Assembly (NCBI RefSeq): GCF_000264945.2
Contig: NZ_CP013070.1
Coordinates: 3,490,501-3,554,500, forward strand
Direction: 5' to 3'
Origin: Sphingobium indicum B90A
Lineage (GTDB): Bacteria; Pseudomonadota; Alphaproteobacteria; Sphingomonadales; Sphingomonadaceae
DNA length: 64,000 bases
Numbering within the stretch: position 1 is the first letter of the stretch; each line of letters begins with the position of its first letter. Below, in pieces: positions 26,645 through 34,181 of the stretch. The position numbers were made by a program, and so were the translations under genes. Under the pieces are notes generated by a model, which was not told the origin of the DNA, ran no database searches, and saw nothing but the letters and a program-made list of their open reading frames with translations.

Positions 26645-27946
26645 TCATTTGTCGAATGGAATGTTTGAGGTGTCGGGCGCAGGCATTGGCGCTCCGATAA
26701 GGCCAGCGAATTGTTGGTCAGGAATCGATTGAAGAAAGGTTGGGATATCTAACGAGTTCAATGAGAACCGGGGCTCGGGATTGGGGATGCAAAAACAGGG
26801 AGAGGCTACATTGCCTTCATGCTCGACCAAGCCGTCGAAGCCACTAAAGCATGTCGCGTTTACGTGCTCCGCGCCATAGTGTAGAAACAGTGCATAAGAG
26901 AGAATTCCAGCGCGCCGACGAAGATGCGGAAGCATCAAATCTGCAGGATCGATCTCATTAAATTGTACAGCGATGAACGCCGGGTGATCGCCCGAAAACT
27001 GAGTTGCTGCCTTCCGCATTGCCGCCAACAACGGCTTGGACGTATCGTCTTCCTTCTTGCTACGCATCACAATTAGGCAACCAGCGTCTTCGGTGATTGC
27101 GCCTGCGACATGGCAATTGTGCCCCCATCTACTCTGACACGCGGCGCTCAGGGTCGCTTGGTTGTTGATCGTGACACCCTGCATCTCCTCATCGAAATTG
27201 AGCATCGTGATCTCGAACGGCGCCGAAGCGGCATTCCCGTTATTGCCGCTCAAAAGTAACTCTGTGAGGTTGTTTCGCAACTGCTTCTGATCGCTTAGTT
27301 TAGCCGACAGGCGGTCAGCTAAGTCGACTAGTATAACTTCGCGACGAGACCGTTTCATCTGGGTTGCGAAGGCCGGGGTCATCGCCTCGATGAAACGATA
27401 GAAATCCTTGCGGTGAATCTGCCTTCCAGCGTCAGCAGAGAGGCTTTTACATTCCACTTCACCTCGAATGTTTTCCAGCGAAAAGGCGACATCGAATTGG
27501 CCCGTGCCCTCGAGGTCCGGGAATTCGAGATGAAATCCGTCAATGGCGAGGCGCTGCGCAACGTCCATCTCAAGGTACAGCGCCGCGAAACCGGTTTCGG
27601 CCTTGAGCGCGTCTCTGAGGCGGCCAATGAGGGCATTCTTGCCCTTGTCGTTCAGCGCATCATGCACCTCGACCACGGTAGCCGCGAAATGGAGGCCAGC
27701 CCGTGCCTGCGTGTCCGCATATTCAGGGAGAAGACGGCCTTCCTTTGCCAGCACGTCGCATTGGAAGCTGATCGCCAACTCCAGCCAATGATAGTCAGCG
27801 ACGATTTTCCATCGATATGGCGACCGGCGTTGTTCCTCATCTAGCTGGTCAGCGCGCTTGAACCAACGCTCTCGACCGACCAAAGAAAGAAATCGCGGGA
27901 GATAGGTTGCGAGGTCCTCGAGTGCGGTCGGCCGCAGCAATTGCAT
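26645..27946 (-). CDS. PD-(D/E)XK-like nuclease candidate, partner of the dUTPase-fold protein
   Basis: A 433-residue protein of no named family known to me. Residues 150-168 hold GQFDVAFSLENIRGEVECK, that is D152 and then E165-x-K167, the catalytic layout of PD-(D/E)XK nucleases, followed by a conserved-looking KDFYRF helix. The N-terminal 140 residues and C-terminal 250 residues are unassigned. Its ATG overlaps the upstream stop (TAATG), so it is made together with the membrane dUTPase-fold protein. An abortive effector or nuclease role is inference from the motif and from the CBASS neighbourhood. Confidence 0.68.
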   Translation of the reverse strand: MQLLRPTALEDLATYLPRFLSLVGRERWFKRADQLDEEQRRSPYRWKIVADYHWLELAISFQCDVLAKEGRLLPEYADTQARAGLHFAATVVEVHDALNDKGKNALIGRLRDALKAETGFAALYLEMDVAQRLAIDGFHLEFPDLEGTGQFDVAFSLENIRGEVECKSLSADAGRQIHRKDFYRFIEAMTPAFATQMKRSRREVILVDLADRLSAKLSDQKQLRNNLTELLLSGNNGNAASAPFEITMLNFDEEMQGVTINNQATLSAACQSRWGHNCHVAGAITEDAGCLIVMRSKKEDDTSKPLLAAMRKAATQFSGDHPAFIAVQFNEIDPADLMLPHLRRRAGILSYALFLHYGAEHVNATCFSGFDGLVEHEGNVASPCFCIPNPEPRFSLNSLDIPTFLQSIPDQQFAGLIGAPMPAPDTSNIPFDK

Positions 27947-28785
27947 TATTTAACCCCACCACCGGCTTCAGTTGAGTTTGAAACCGAGTCCGCCGCATTT
28001 GAAGGGATTGCGCCACTCGAATTGACGCGCGGGTCGACGCTTGCATCATTCGCTTGATCCAGCCCGGTTGAAGAGGCTGCGAGAAGTTGCTGCAAGCCAC
28101 CTTCGCGCACCCAATTTGTCACCATGGCACCGACGAATAGCATCAGAATTAACGCGATGACCCGATAGTAGGTTTGTTCGCGTTCGACCGCGTGGATGCG
28201 GCTGGTCAGGTCTTTATCAACATCTTTGATTTTCTTGTTGATGCCGGCGATTGATTGCAGTTCGCCGGAAATGCTAGGTATTAATTCTGCCGGGAATGAG
28301 AGTTGAGCCGCATTTTTTCGGCCCAATTTCGTCGGGCGATCGAGGCTCGACAGCCAAAGTAGGAACATTGGCTGCCCCTGCCGAAGGTGGACCGGCACTG
28401 GCCCCGCATTGTAGACAGAGAAGATCAGACGCCCCTTAAAGCCAGGATCGACATGAAACCCCGAAACATTGATGAGGCCGCGCCACTTGATTTTCGCTTT
28501 AATCGATATGAAGCCCAGCGCATCATCGGGCACTTCTACGATTTCCTCGGTCAGTAGAAATGCAAATTGGCCCGACGGAATCGTGAACGCATCACCATCG
28601 GCTAGCTTGCGAATTGTAACGCTTTCTGGATCTTCAGATTGATCGCTTGGAGAAACATAGATCTCGCGACCCATGCTCAAGGTATATGCTGAACAATCTA
28701 TTCGATCTTTGTCGAATGGCGCGATGAGCGCTGGCAAACGTGTGGATAGCGTTTCCCCGCTCCAGAACCCCGTTGTCCCCATCAT
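27946..28785 (-). CDS. membrane-anchored dCTP deaminase/dUTPase-fold protein
   Basis: 279 residues from ATG 28785 or 28782 (GGGAGGAGC precedes). Residues ~5-150 follow the Dcd/dUTPase beta fold: IAPFDKDRIDCSAYTLSMG, GFISIKAKIKWRGLINVSGF, HVDPGFKGRLIFSVYNAGP. The position of the Dcd catalytic glutamate (LEFYN in E. coli Dcd) is serine here (FSVYN), and the Ser/Arg pair upstream is not evident, so deamination is doubtful. A coiled coil (~172-205) and one membrane helix (~208-225) follow. It may bind nucleotides as a sensor for its coupled PD-(D/E)XK-like partner. Catalytic dCTP deaminases are known anti-phage proteins; this one is different. Confidence 0.72.
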   Translation of the reverse strand: MMGTTGFWSGETLSTRLPALIAPFDKDRIDCSAYTLSMGREIYVSPSDQSEDPESVTIRKLADGDAFTIPSGQFAFLLTEEIVEVPDDALGFISIKAKIKWRGLINVSGFHVDPGFKGRLIFSVYNAGPVPVHLRQGQPMFLLWLSSLDRPTKLGRKNAAQLSFPAELIPSISGELQSIAGINKKIKDVDKDLTSRIHAVEREQTYYRVIALILMLFVGAMVTNWVREGGLQQLLAASSTGLDQANDASVDPRVNSSGAIPSNAADSVSNSTEAGGGVK

Positions 28786-28868
28786 GCTCCTCCCGTTTGT
28801 CAAAATTCGCTACACCAATCTAACAAGCCGTCTTAGAGATTTGTCAGAAATATGAACGAGCTGACAAT

Positions 28869-29264
28869 ATGATCATCGCGCACGGCATCGATCTGGTCGA
28901 CATCGCCCACACCGCGCGGTTGCTCGCTGATCCGACCGATCAGCTCCTGACCAGATGCTTCACGCTACAGGAACAGGAATCTGCCGGGACCGGCGCCGAT
29001 CGCGTCGCGCGTCTGTCCGGGCGACTTGCCGTCAAGGAGGCCGTCATGAAAGCGCTCGGCACGGGCTTCTCGGGCGGGGTCGGTTTCCTCAGCATCGAGG
29101 TCATAACGCTGCCTTCCGGCGCTCCGACAATCGCCTTGCATGGCGAGGCACAGGCACGCGCCGAGGCGCTTGGCATCGTGTCCTGGCTGGTCAGCACCAG
29201 CCATGAAGGTGACATGGCCATGGCGAGCGTGATCGCTCTGGGAGATCAGAGCGCGCCGAGATAG
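28869..29264 (+). CDS. acpS: holo-[acyl-carrier-protein] synthase
   Basis: Transfers phosphopantetheine from CoA to acyl carrier proteins. The 131-residue protein has the AcpS motifs IAHGIDLVDIAHTARLL with its metal aspartate and GRLAVKEAVMKALGTGFSGG with the catalytic glutamate/lysine, at normal length. It is divergent from the dUTPase-fold gene and its last 19 bases overlap the convergent MazG-like gene. No acyl carrier protein lies nearby. A TTGTCA/TGACAA inverted pair (28841-28846, 28862-28867) stands directly before its start. It may be an extra copy carried by the island; the housekeeping copy would be elsewhere. Confidence 0.85.
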   Translation: MIIAHGIDLVDIAHTARLLADPTDQLLTRCFTLQEQESAGTGADRVARLSGRLAVKEAVMKALGTGFSGGVGFLSIEVITLPSGAPTIALHGEAQARAEALGIVSWLVSTSHEGDMAMASVIALGDQSAPR

Positions 29265-30133
29265 CTGATCGTGCGGGCGTCGAGATCGACCGAAATCTCA
29301 CCGCCGTTGTTGGCGAGAACCTGCCGCCAGACCGCAAAGCCTTCCAGGATCGCGCGCTCCCAATCGGCTGCGGTGGCGCCGCCGACCTCCAGATGCGACG
29401 TCATGCTCTGGATCGTGCGCAGCAGTCCATAGTCGATCTCGCTGACGCCATCGAGGAAGCTATGCACGCGCGCATAGTCGAAGGCCAAGGCGGACACGCC
29501 TTCTTCGATGATCCGAGCCCGGCCGCCGTCCTCCACCTCGTCGAGCAGTGGGCGGCTCTTGCGCTTACGCTTGAGGAACGCCCGCAGGTTCGGCGACCAG
29601 CCCAGAACCGCCGCATAGGCCAGGTGGAAAACATCATGAAATCGGTAGCCGTCGGGATCATAGGCATTGTCGCCCAGCAGCGCCCCGATCCCCTCGCCAT
29701 TGATCGTCATTCGCACTTTCGGTCTCGGCCCCGTCTCGGGCTCTTCGGCCAGGCGCACGATCATCTGGCGCGGCAAGCGCTCGAGGTCGGGAAATTCGGA
29801 ATCGTGCTGGGGCGCCTGCGCACTGGTGGGCGCAAAACGCGCGCGCACCTTGTCGAGATTCTTTTCGGCGATCTGATCGAGGTCGAGGCCGAACTTGCTC
29901 GCGACATTGGCGATGTACCATAAGAGGTCGCCAAGCTCTTCGCCGACCCGGTCCTTGAAGAGACGGTGCGCCGCGCCGTCCCGCAAATGCTTCTTGTATT
30001 CGCTCAGCAGCTGTCCAGTCTCGCCGGCCAGGCCCAGCATCGGCACGATCAACGCCGTCGCGGCTTCGTCGTCACTGGTTCCCGGCACCTGGTCGGTAAG
30101 CAGCGCCTGCGCTTGATAGGCTTTTAGATCCAC
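29246..30133 (-). CDS. MazG-like nucleotide pyrophosphohydrolase with C-terminal extension
   Basis: 295 residues from GTG 30133, preceded by TTGGGAG. Residues ~1-100 are a MazG-like all-alpha NTP pyrophosphatase: the metal motif GLAGETGQLLSEYKKH and later VGEELGDLLWYIANVAS give EXXE and EXXD pairs. The rest (HDVFHLAYAAVLGWSPNLRA; EEGVSALAFDYARVHSFL) is a second helical domain also seen in related proteins, function unknown. Family members hydrolyse dNTPs or modified nucleotides. As the last gene of the thymidylate-synthase-like operon it may destroy a normal dNTP in favour of a modified one, or clear a by-product (inference). Confidence 0.8.
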   Translation of the reverse strand: MDLKAYQAQALLTDQVPGTSDDEAATALIVPMLGLAGETGQLLSEYKKHLRDGAAHRLFKDRVGEELGDLLWYIANVASKFGLDLDQIAEKNLDKVRARFAPTSAQAPQHDSEFPDLERLPRQMIVRLAEEPETGPRPKVRMTINGEGIGALLGDNAYDPDGYRFHDVFHLAYAAVLGWSPNLRAFLKRKRKSRPLLDEVEDGGRARIIEEGVSALAFDYARVHSFLDGVSEIDYGLLRTIQSMTSHLEVGGATAADWERAILEGFAVWRQVLANNGGEISVDLDARTISYLGAL

Positions 30134-30148
30134 CGCAATACTCCCAAC

Positions 30149-31321
30149 CTAGATGCTTTCATCTTGCGTATTTGCAGCGCCCGGCCGAGTTGCCTCAAAC
30201 GCTTCGTTCGGCACCGCACCTGCGGCAATACGATCATTGATACCCCATTTAGGCGGATACCAGAATTCGATGGGCTGGGCCTGTGCGGCGAACTTCTGTT
30301 TGATCCGCGTGCGGCCGGTGAGACCTGCCGCTTCAGGATGCGCCACGCGGGCATATTTATCGACTTCGCAAAAAAGGTTCTGGCAATCGATGAGCTGTAG
30401 TGGCCGCCCCCAGAGCGAGGGAAATTCCAGGCCCAGCCGCGCACATTCCTGCTCCTGCCGGTCGGCCATCAAGCGGATCAGTTCAGCATCGCTCAGGCCG
30501 CCCGTGTCGGCGAAACATTTGCGCAGGCCGTCGCGGGCGCCCGGTCCCGGGATCACGAAATCCATTTCGGAAAAGTTCGTCACCTCGCTGTAATTGACGT
30601 CGGTGACAAACTGATAGGCGAGAAAATCGCCGATCGTCGGATAGGCGCGTAGCAACTCGAAGCCGCGTTGCATCGTGCGCGCCGATGCAAGCTTCTGCGG
30701 GAGGGACTGCGCCATCATCATCTCAAGGAGCTTGAGGTGATTCTGGTGCTTGGCCTTGTGGCCGAACGCCGAGCTGCCCGGCGGCATGATATAGGCGGCC
30801 GAGTAGATACGGTGCCCTTCGGCCATCGCCCGGGTCAGTACGGCATCGTAACGATCGAAGCGGTAATCTGCGAAAGTGACCGATCCTAGCGCGCCTTCGA
30901 GCTTCTCCCAAGTCTCGATCTTGTTGAACAATTTGAACAGCAGGATGCGGAACACCACTTCGTCGATCGAAGCAGGAAGATCCCCCCGGTAGATCACATG
31001 GCGGATCAGATACTGGCTCACGCGATCGGACGCCCGGTAGGCGTTGGTGAATTTGAAGACGGCCATCACCGGATTGTCGGTCCACGGCCATGGGCTGCCG
31101 AGGGCGCGGCGATAAAATATCCGCTGCCGCTCAGCCGCGAAGCGCCAGTAGCTGTCGTAGACGTCCGTCGTCTTGGCCGGCGCCAGATGGCTCGAAATGA
31201 TCGTCGGCGCCGCCGGCGCCGCCGCGGCGGAATAGTCGAACTCAAGGGTCCGCGGCGTCGCTGCGGGAATCTTGGCAGGGCGGCCGCGCTTGCGACCGCT
31301 CGGGGTACCAGTCTTGGTCAC
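30149..31321 (-). CDS. 5-hmdU DNA kinase helical domain / aGPT-PPlase-like protein
   Basis: 390 residues from a GTG. Residues ~55-330 show the pattern of the family called alpha-glutamyl/putrescinyl-thymine pyrophosphorylase or 5-hmdU DNA kinase helical domain: YWRFAAERQRIFYRRALGSP, WTDNPVMAVFKFTNAYRASD, RVSQYLIRHVIY, then FLAYQFVTDVNYSEVTNF and the acidic MDFVIPGPGARDGLRKCF. In phages these enzymes phosphorylate or replace the hydroxymethyl of 5-hydroxymethyl-dU in DNA. A basic AT-hook-like GRKRGRPAK opens the protein. Six bases separate it from the thymidylate-synthase-like gene, 15 from MazG. Confidence 0.75.
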   Translation of the reverse strand: MTKTGTPSGRKRGRPAKIPAATPRTLEFDYSAAAAPAAPTIISSHLAPAKTTDVYDSYWRFAAERQRIFYRRALGSPWPWTDNPVMAVFKFTNAYRASDRVSQYLIRHVIYRGDLPASIDEVVFRILLFKLFNKIETWEKLEGALGSVTFADYRFDRYDAVLTRAMAEGHRIYSAAYIMPPGSSAFGHKAKHQNHLKLLEMMMAQSLPQKLASARTMQRGFELLRAYPTIGDFLAYQFVTDVNYSEVTNFSEMDFVIPGPGARDGLRKCFADTGGLSDAELIRLMADRQEQECARLGLEFPSLWGRPLQLIDCQNLFCEVDKYARVAHPEAAGLTGRTRIKQKFAAQAQPIEFWYPPKWGINDRIAAGAVPNEAFEATRPGAANTQDESI

Positions 31322-31327
31322 AGCGCG

Positions 31328-32182
31328 TCAGGCCGGCTGCGCGGCGAGCTGGAGGGACGCAGACGGCCGCGGCGCCGGCGGAGCCGGCGGCGCCACGCAG
31401 GCGCGGGCTGCCTCGATCAGCGGCTTCATCGCGCTGTCTGTTTTGGTGATTCGCTCCAGCTTGGCCACCCCGATCGTCACGTTGAGACGCGCGAGCGGAA
31501 TGCCCATTTCATGCGCCATGAAAGCGGCGAGCTGGGCGAGCCCGAGATAGTTGCCATAAGCCTTATCGAACAGCTGCTGGGTGGCGTAGAAGGCATTGGC
31601 GACCAGACCAGCCTTCGTGGGCACAAAGCTCACATGCTGAAGGCAGGGAAAACCAAGCTGGGCGGTCGCGCTATGGTCGCGGGCGGGGTCGAAGGTCGTT
31701 GCCTGCCACATCGACCGGCGCACGCCAGGGCGGCTATCATACTGACTCAAAATCCACTCCAACTGGTTTCCGTCGCAAGGGCCGCGGCCGTACATCATCA
31801 GCCGCTCGAAATAGAGGCCCTTGCCATTAGCTTTGGGATTCTGGGCGCGATAGAAGGGGAACGCCATTTTGTAAAATTCGAACAGCTTGGCGCGGTCGCC
31901 CTGCGCCATGGTCCAGAGCCGCTGCGGGAAGATCGTGTAGGCGACGTCCTCGACGTCCCGCTTCTTTTTCTTGCTTAAAAGGGCATCCAGTGCGGCGCGA
32001 ACCTGGGTATTCTCCGGGATTTCATATCCGTCGCCGAACCCATCCATGGTAAGAACAAGCGGGGCAATCTCATTTCCCGGATGCTCAAGAACGTGGAGCA
32101 AGGTTCGGGCATAGGCCTCGGACACGCTCTTCGCCGCGATCATCAGCGGTTCCGAATTCTCCGGTCGGGATGCCTTACTCAT
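31328..32182 (-). CDS. thymidylate synthase superfamily enzyme (possible dUMP hydroxymethylase)
   Basis: 284 residues from ATG 32182 (GGAGG eight bases upstream). The C-terminal half is thymidylate-synthase-like: candidate nucleophile cysteine in LGFPCLQHVSF, YATQQLFDKAYGNYLGLAQL with an asparagine where ThyA has its substrate Asn, and MGIPLARLNVTIG. The N-terminal half is divergent and there is no obvious RRxPPC box, so it is not a housekeeping ThyA. Beside an hmdU-kinase-like gene, hydroxymethylation of dUMP is the natural guess. Overlaps the protease gene by eight bases. Confidence 0.75.
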   Translation of the reverse strand: MSKASRPENSEPLMIAAKSVSEAYARTLLHVLEHPGNEIAPLVLTMDGFGDGYEIPENTQVRAALDALLSKKKKRDVEDVAYTIFPQRLWTMAQGDRAKLFEFYKMAFPFYRAQNPKANGKGLYFERLMMYGRGPCDGNQLEWILSQYDSRPGVRRSMWQATTFDPARDHSATAQLGFPCLQHVSFVPTKAGLVANAFYATQQLFDKAYGNYLGLAQLAAFMAHEMGIPLARLNVTIGVAKLERITKTDSAMKPLIEAARACVAPPAPPAPRPSASLQLAAQPA

Positions 32183-33062
32183 CTGCATCATCCTCCAAAT
32201 GGCGGAATTCGGCACGCCCGACATAGGCCGTGCGTGCAATACGCCCGAAGGCGGCCCAGTCGGTTCCCGGGCGATCGATACGGACCAAGCCCGGGCGCAT
32301 CGCCTCGAACAGGCGTCCGCTCTCCAGATCAGCGACCGGCACCACGGCGTCGCCGTGCGCGACCGTGCCGGTCGGAAGCAGCAGGAGATGCCCGACCTCA
32401 GCGTCGATCGCATGGCCGCCCCATGCCTCGTCGGCGACGATGAGCGGGTTCGGGGTGAGCGAACCGAGGATGTGGGCGCGTAGCGTGCGGGGCGTGAATT
32501 TGCGCAGCGCGTCCGCCCGAGCGCGGCTGATCATCGCCTCGCCCCACAGCAGGTGCGTGACGAGCGTCGAGTACCCCACGCCGAACAGGCAGGCGATGCG
32601 ATAGATATCGATCGGCGTCGCGGTTTCCGGTTTCACGCCGCGAACGGCGAAGGCATTGCGCAGCCCCAAGGTCGGCACGAGGGCATAGGCGGCGAAGGTG
32701 TCGGCGCTGTATTCCTCGGGCACATTCCACGGGCGGACCAGCTGGTTCTCGCGCAGCTCGTCGATTGACGATCCATGCCCGAGCAGATGGTGGCCCAGTT
32801 CGTGCGCGCAATTATAGGCGCGGCGCGGCAACGGGCGCTTGCTGGAGAGATGAATGCGCGGCGGCGAGCCGCGCTGGTACATCCCTTCCATGTTGATGTC
32901 GTTGAAGGTCACGCGAACCCCGTGCGCTTCTGCAATCGAATAGATGCAGACCGGGCTGACCAGATCCTTGCCGGCTTTCAGCCGCGCCGTGATCGCTGCC
33001 TTCATGGCCTTGTCTGCCAAGGCGCGGCGGTTGTGCATCATCGTCTTGGCAAGCGCTTTCAT
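32175..33062 (-). CDS. ImmA/IrrE family metallopeptidase
   Basis: 295 residues. The zinc motif NCAHELGHHLLGH and the downstream PEEYSADTFAAYALVP are typical of ImmA/IrrE proteases, which cleave a partner XRE repressor to switch on an element or stress regulon. The gene follows the XRE gene by three bases and is preceded by GAAAGGAG, so the partner repressor is almost certainly its neighbour. C-terminal ~150 residues carry an additional beta-rich domain of unknown role. Confidence 0.88.
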   Translation of the reverse strand: MKALAKTMMHNRRALADKAMKAAITARLKAGKDLVSPVCIYSIAEAHGVRVTFNDINMEGMYQRGSPPRIHLSSKRPLPRRAYNCAHELGHHLLGHGSSIDELRENQLVRPWNVPEEYSADTFAAYALVPTLGLRNAFAVRGVKPETATPIDIYRIACLFGVGYSTLVTHLLWGEAMISRARADALRKFTPRTLRAHILGSLTPNPLIVADEAWGGHAIDAEVGHLLLLPTGTVAHGDAVVPVADLESGRLFEAMRPGLVRIDRPGTDWAAFGRIARTAYVGRAEFRHLEDDADE

Positions 33063-33065
33063 GGG

Positions 33066-33425
33066 TTAGGCTCCTTTCTCGTCATCGTCGGACTTCATGG
33101 CGGCGATGAGCTTCAGGAGGCGGTCGAGGTCATCGGGCTTGAGTTTGCTGAGCTCGCGAGCAGCGAGCTGCAGCTTGGGATCGTCGGTCGCGGCACGTTC
33201 GGGCGCGTCGCCCAGCAGCCACGACAATTTGGTGTCGTAGAGGTCGGCGAGCTTCGCGAGTTCGTCGGCAGTGATCCGGCGATTGCCGGCTTCCATTTCC
33301 GAAATTGTGGGGCGGTGCATGTTCATCAGCTTGGCGACCTGACCTTGCGAGAGGCCGGCAGCCTCGCGCGCGGCACGAAGGCGCGTCGGAAGTGTCGCAG
33401 TCTTGTCAGAGGGTGCGTCGGTCAT
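33066..33425 (-). CDS. XRE family repressor
   Basis: 119 residues; the XRE HTH spans ~13-65 (RLRAAREAAGLSQGQVAKLM; RPTISEMEAGNRRITADELA), followed by an acidic helical tail that could be the protease-sensitive part. It starts inside the stop of the upstream gene (ATGA). Expected to bind the inverted repeat in the promoter at 33762-33776 and repress its own operon. Confidence 0.87.
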   Translation of the reverse strand: MTDAPSDKTATLPTRLRAAREAAGLSQGQVAKLMNMHRPTISEMEAGNRRITADELAKLADLYDTKLSWLLGDAPERAATDDPKLQLAARELSKLKPDDLDRLLKLIAAMKSDDDEKGA

Positions 33426-33736
33426 CCCGCCACGGCCTCTTCGGCTTCCTTGGCGTCCTGCGCTTCAAGGATCTTGAGAACGAGCGCTACGGTCTGGTTG
33501 ATCGCGAGCGGCACTTTCGTGTCGTCATCGACAAAGATGTTCGCTTCGCACGGGATGGACTTGCCAAGCGCGATGCCCAGCATGCCGGCAGCGACCGGCC
33601 AGACCTTGCTGGTGAACTTCGGCAAGGCTTCGGCAGGCTTCGTGCTCCCGTCGATCGTGGGGCAGTCTTCGCCGCTCAGCGTCTGCACTGTCCGCAGCAC
33701 TTCGATCAGCTTGGCCTTGATAATGTTAGCGTCCAT
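33422..33736 (-). CDS. first gene of the XRE/ImmA operon, hypothetical
   Basis: 104 residues (MDANIIKAKLIEVLRTVQTL...). No family recognised; soluble, with a central segment KVWPVAAGMLGIALGKSIP. GGAG precedes the ATG. Being first in the operon and coupled to the repressor, it may modulate the switch or bind the operon's products. Confidence 0.68.
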   Translation of the reverse strand: MDANIIKAKLIEVLRTVQTLSGEDCPTIDGSTKPAEALPKFTSKVWPVAAGMLGIALGKSIPCEANIFVDDDTKVPLAINQTVALVLKILEAQDAKEAEEAVAG

Positions 33737-33761
33737 CGCGACTCTCCGTCTCTTACGGCTA

Positions 33762-33791
33762 GTAAGATATGCTTACCACCCGTAATGTCAA
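33762..33791 (-). promoter_or_regulatory. sigma70-type promoter with overlapping XRE operator
   Basis: On the minus strand TTGACA (33786-33791) and TATCTT (33764-33769) are 16 bases apart. The inverted repeat GTAAG-N5-CTTAC (33762-33776) covers the -10 box, and further GTAAG half-sites lie beside it. This fits repression by the XRE protein of the operon that starts at 33736. Confidence 0.7.
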
Positions 33792-33866
33792 GGATGCGGC
33801 TTTTCAGTTTGGGCATGGCAGTATCACGCGGTCACGGTCACGGTCGCCGCTATCGCCATTCCAATC

Positions 33867-34181
33867 TCAATATTCGCTACGATAATCGGAGGTCAGGCCC
33901 ATCTGATCGGCCAAGTCGTCGAGCACTGCGATCGTCGTTTCAAGCAGCAGTCTCATGCGATCTGCGTCATTCCAATAGGCGCTGCCGTGCTTACCGCCGT
34001 GGAACAGATTGTTGCGCACGGTTTGCGCGAAGCGAACGACACGTTCGAGATCACTTGCGCCAGGATTGAAGCCGACATCGCGAAAATCGAGATCGACTGC
34101 GGTCACGATTTGCCGCTGGGGGTTCGCTGCGATCAGCGACTTGCCCGCTGGACCAATCAAATACCCCCATGGCACTTTCAT
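33867..34181 (-). CDS. HEPN-like protein, possibly 5'-truncated
   Basis: About 104 residues. VVRFAQTVRNNLFHGGKHG contains the R-x4-H (RNNLFH) motif of HEPN ribonuclease domains, preceded by a helix and followed by a long helix. The frame begins inside the start of the divergent integrase gene (34169), and no N-terminal helices of a full HEPN protein are seen, so the gene may have been cut when the element integrated. Alternatively it is a short antitoxin- or toxin-type HEPN. Confidence 0.55.
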   Translation of the reverse strand: MKVPWGYLIGPAGKSLIAANPQRQIVTAVDLDFRDVGFNPGASDLERVVRFAQTVRNNLFHGGKHGSAYWNDADRMRLLLETTIAVLDDLADQMGLTSDYRSEY

